Positions 63,296 through 64,000 of a DNA stretch of 64,000 bases are shown one piece after another. Source of the stretch: CAVHXA01 sp963639765 (GTDB lineage Bacteria; Bacillota; Clostridia; Oscillospirales; Oscillospiraceae); NCBI GenBank assembly GCA_963639765.1, contig CAVHXA010000001.1, positions 1-64,000 on the forward strand, written 5' to 3'. The position numbers and the translations under genes are program-made. The stretch's first letter is position 1, and every line of letters starts with the position of its first letter. The notes under the pieces were generated by a model. The model made no database searches. It was given only the letters and a program-made list of their open reading frames with translations, and was not told the origin of the DNA.

Positions 63296-64000
63296 TTAAA
63301 GAATATCCATCGCAGCGCAGAAGCCTTCGTAGGTAGCCTGTTTACAGGTGCGAGCCCGTTTATTGCAGTCACCCACAGGAACGAACCATGGGATAATATT
63401 CTGAAAGCCGCTGATATCATTGGCGCGATTGCCGCAGGCATAAACAACACAATCACACTCGACAAAGTGCTCTGCACCATCCTTGTCGGTGAAGCGCACG
63501 CCACTGTCAGTGATTTCCTTGACGCCGACATTGCAGTCCCAGGTCATGCCGGCCTTTTTCATACGCGGAATCAGTGCACGCCGCTGAGAATCATTGGAAT
63601 CAATGCACATATCACCGCGCATCTCCAGAATGTGAATGTGGCAGTTATACGCCTTGGCAAAATAGTATCCGGATTCGCAGCCAATGGCACCACCGCCGAT
63701 CAGAACTGCCTTTTTACCCAGCAATACGGGATTTTTGTAGATATCCAGGGCATGATGTGCTTTTTCGATGCCCTTAATCGGAACTACAAAGGGATGTGAT
63801 CCAATGGCACAGATAACGGCATCCGGATGCATGCTCCGGATCATCTCCGGTGTTGCCTCGGTATTGAGCATAATACGGACGCCCAGGCGGTAAACACGGG
63901 CAATCAGGGCATCTTTAAACATCTTTAAAGACTCCTTGTGCTCGTCAATGTCTGTAAACCACAGCAAACCGCCCAGCTTTTCTTCTTTTTCTATCAGGGT
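63296..64000 (-). CDS. Enoate reductase/NADH:flavin oxidoreductase C-terminal part (runs off the window)
   Basis: The open frame continues past position 64000; 234 residues are visible. It begins TLIEKEEKLGGLLWFTDIDE, the FAD-domain segment following GxGxxG, then a NAD-binding motif VLIGGGAIGCESGYYFA and the final FAD motif VPVGDCNKRARTC. This is the dinucleotide-binding half of an Old Yellow Enzyme/2-enoate-reductase-type protein (BaiCD/BaiH/FldZ-like architecture). The FMN barrel and iron-sulfur part should lie beyond the window. It is an intact-looking relative of the broken gene at 52645-54098. Confidence 0.85.
   Translation of the reverse strand, partial: TLIEKEEKLGGLLWFTDIDEHKESLKMFKDALIARVYRLGVRIMLNTEATPEMIRSMHPDAVICAIGSHPFVVPIKGIEKAHHALDIYKNPVLLGKKAVLIGGGAIGCESGYYFAKAYNCHIHILEMRGDMCIDSNDSQRRALIPRMKKAGMTWDCNVGVKEITDSGVRFTDKDGAEHFVECDCVVYACGNRANDISGFQNIIPWFVPVGDCNKRARTCKQATYEGFCAAMDIL

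Overview
The window looks like a chromosomal segment of a low-to-mid GC Gram-positive anaerobe, most likely a Clostridia/Oscillospirales-type Firmicute (inferred from gene content only). Pointers are the DnaD and DnaC/DnaI-type primosome pair, a GerMN lipoprotein, a DUF3048 lipoprotein, Tex, an EF-G-like paralogue, a YihY/BrkB protein, many single-membrane lipoproteins with a cysteine lipobox, strong AGGAGG ribosome sites and sigma-A-like promoters. No tRNA, rRNA, phage, insertion sequence or CRISPR array was seen.

1-28 kb is mostly housekeeping: a zinc-ribbon/Ig-like membrane protein, a cation/proton antiporter behind a terminator-bearing leader, Tex, an acyltransferase-like membrane protein, YchF, a GNAT acetyltransferase, a DUF975 protein, DUF3048, a PIN/NYN-like protein with a very long disordered linker, a thioesterase, an EF-G-like factor, YihY, a TauE/SafE permease, a hybrid sensor kinase broken by three homopolymer indels, a DEAD-box helicase with a DprA-like protein, and a minus-strand run DnaD - DnaC - circularly permuted ATP-grasp - transglutaminase-like - class I glutaminase/C26.

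28-41 kb is a transport block: an AraC regulator, an orphan solute-binding lipoprotein, a LysR regulator, and an oligopeptide-type ABC operon (SBP, B, C, D, F, small membrane protein) in which every component except permease B is enlarged by large insertions.

41-64 kb is the most unusual part. It holds three more solute-binding lipoproteins plus a decayed fourth, three soluble flavoprotein reductases of the fumarate/urocanate-reductase type with N-terminal double 4Fe-4S ferredoxin domains, one broken and one intact-looking (window-truncated) Old-Yellow-Enzyme/2-enoate-reductase-type flavoenzyme, a LysR regulator and a fused ECF transporter protein. Three promoters in this block share one operator-like module. 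Several of the proteins share Gly/Pro/Met-rich tracts. Together they suggest an uptake-and-reduction system for organic electron acceptors (enoates or similar), with expansion and decay of paralogues; the substrate is unknown.

Between genes there is a dispersed repeat of about 100-155 bp with terminal inverted repeats (GGCRGCACCGCA...TGCGGTGCYGCC). At least five copies were found by eye, some inside 5' leaders just downstream of good promoters; it could be a MITE or a structured RNA element. A second repeat is a hairpin built on GGAGGAATCA, used as a terminator.
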